5,601 nt of DNA, from NCBI GenBank assembly GCA_903851455.1, contig CAINOM010000272.1, forward strand, positions 1 through 5,601, read 5' to 3'. Origin of the DNA: an uncultured Bacteroidota bacterium (GTDB lineage: Bacteria > Bacteroidota > Bacteroidia > Chitinophagales > Chitinophagaceae). The position numbers and the translations under genes are program-made. Position 1 is the first letter of the stretch. Each line of letters opens with the position of its first letter. The notes beneath the pieces were generated by a model. The model made no database searches. It was not told the origin of the DNA and worked only from the letters and a program-made list of their open reading frames with translations. Below are positions 5,119 through 5,601 of the stretch, piece after piece.

Positions 5119-5125
5119 CCCTTTT
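5119..5125 (-). promoter_or_regulatory. Ribosome binding site deciding the metalloprotease start
   Basis: On the minus strand AAAAGGG (5125-5119) sits five bases before the ATG at 5113. The frame is also open from a TTG at 5146, but that would place 11 residues (including Trp, Lys and Arg) ahead of a good lipoprotein signal. The purine-rich site and the signal peptide both favour the ATG at 5113. Confidence 0.5.
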
Positions 5126-5152
5126 GGACCATGCAATAAAAATCAAGCCAAT

Positions 5153-5601
5153 CTAGCCGCCGCGGTATTCATCCTTTAACAGCGAAAAACAAATGGAGTC
5201 CTCCATTCGGCCATTCTTAAAGTAGTGAGACCTCAGCGTACCTTCTTCTGTAAACCCCATTCCCCTCACCAGCCTTAATGACGGCACATTTTCCTTACCC
5301 ACAAATGCTTCTATCCTGTTTAGTTTCATCTCTTCAAAACCATACTTTGCCAATGCTCTTATCGCCTCGGTCATATAGCCCAGCCCCTTCATAGCCTCGT
5401 CGGTGATGGCAAAACCTATCTCTGCCCGGGAATGAAGGATATACCAGGTATGAAAACCACACTTGCCAACGACTTTGCCGCTTTCCTTTTCAATCATCAC
5501 GAAGCGCTTGAAAGATGTTTTGAACGTGACCACACCCTGCTCAAAGTTGCTCCGTTCTGCTGCAAGCTCTTCGGCGGTTGCCAGCCCTAGCTGCTGCATG
5601 A
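5153..5601 (-). CDS. GNAT family N-acetyltransferase, RimJ/RimL-like (N-terminus outside window)
   Basis: The protein transfers an acetyl group from acetyl-CoA to an amine; RimJ/RimL-type members acetylate the N-terminus of proteins or small amines, and the substrate here cannot be told. Numbered from the Met at 5599, 148 residues are visible. Seen: the strand pair VMIEKESGKVVGKCGFH (34-50), the acetyl-CoA-binding motif A region EIGFAITDEAMKGLGYMTEA (60-79) with the GLGYMTEA pyrophosphate loop, and the motif B region NRIEAFVGKENVPSLRLVRGMGF (94-116), followed by EGTLRSHYFKNGRMEDSICF, typical of the RimJ/RimL group. The usual opening strand (TERLxLR...) is missing and the frame stays open to the edge, so the true start probably lies beyond 5601, with roughly 30-40 residues lost. 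The Met at 5599 should not be taken as the start. The stop at 5153 is 39 bases before the metalloprotease gene. Confidence 0.92.
   Translation of the reverse strand, partial: MQQLGLATAEELAAERSNFEQGVVTFKTSFKRFVMIEKESGKVVGKCGFHTWYILHSRAEIGFAITDEAMKGLGYMTEAIRALAKYGFEEMKLNRIEAFVGKENVPSLRLVRGMGFTEEGTLRSHYFKNGRMEDSICFSLLKDEYRGG

Noticed and set aside
1..5601. A CRISPR array, phage module, RNA gene or multi-gene defence system
   Set aside because: No regularly spaced repeats, no cloverleaf or rRNA-like sequence and no phage or defence genes were found; the toxin-antitoxin pair is the only accessory module.

Overview
The window most likely comes from a member of the Bacteroidota, possibly Chitinophagaceae or a close relative. 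Four positions directly upstream of genes carry an exact TAnnTTTG -7 promoter box, the class used by this phylum. Two genes encode short lipoproteins with Bacteroidota-style signal peptides, most starts lack a strong Shine-Dalgarno site, and the proteins look like families common in the phylum. The family assignment is inference; no rRNA or tRNA is present to confirm it.

Layout, left to right: (1) 1-1175, minus strand: an exported serine hydrolase of the class C beta-lactamase/peptidase S12 family, cut at its C-terminus by the window edge. (2) 1240-1808, minus strand: a two-gene toxin-antitoxin module, antitoxin first, with a 10-base gene overlap and its own promoter in a very AT-rich stretch, flanked by an 8-bp inverted repeat. 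(3) 1809-2376: about 570 bases without a convincing gene, containing several hairpins, a perfect 10-bp-arm palindrome, a strong intrinsic terminator for fbp and short AATTTGA-type repeats. (4) 2377-3402, minus strand: class I fructose-1,6-bisphosphatase (fbp). (5) 3543-4274, plus strand: a lipoprotein of unknown function, divergent from fbp. (6) 4370-5113, minus strand: a zinc-metalloprotease-like lipoprotein with an unusual arrangement of metzincin/archaemetzincin motifs. (7) 5153-5601, minus strand: a GNAT acetyltransferase missing its N-terminus at the right edge.

The genes do not form one pathway. The GNAT and metalloprotease genes are 39 bases apart and may be co-transcribed. The fbp gene looks monocistronic, with a promoter at one end and a terminator at the other. 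The toxin-antitoxin pair may read through into the serine hydrolase gene, although that gene has its own promoter box. I see no phage, CRISPR or multi-gene defence system. The parts most worth checking are the toxin-antitoxin control region, the metalloprotease motif and the structured non-coding stretch at 1855-2376.
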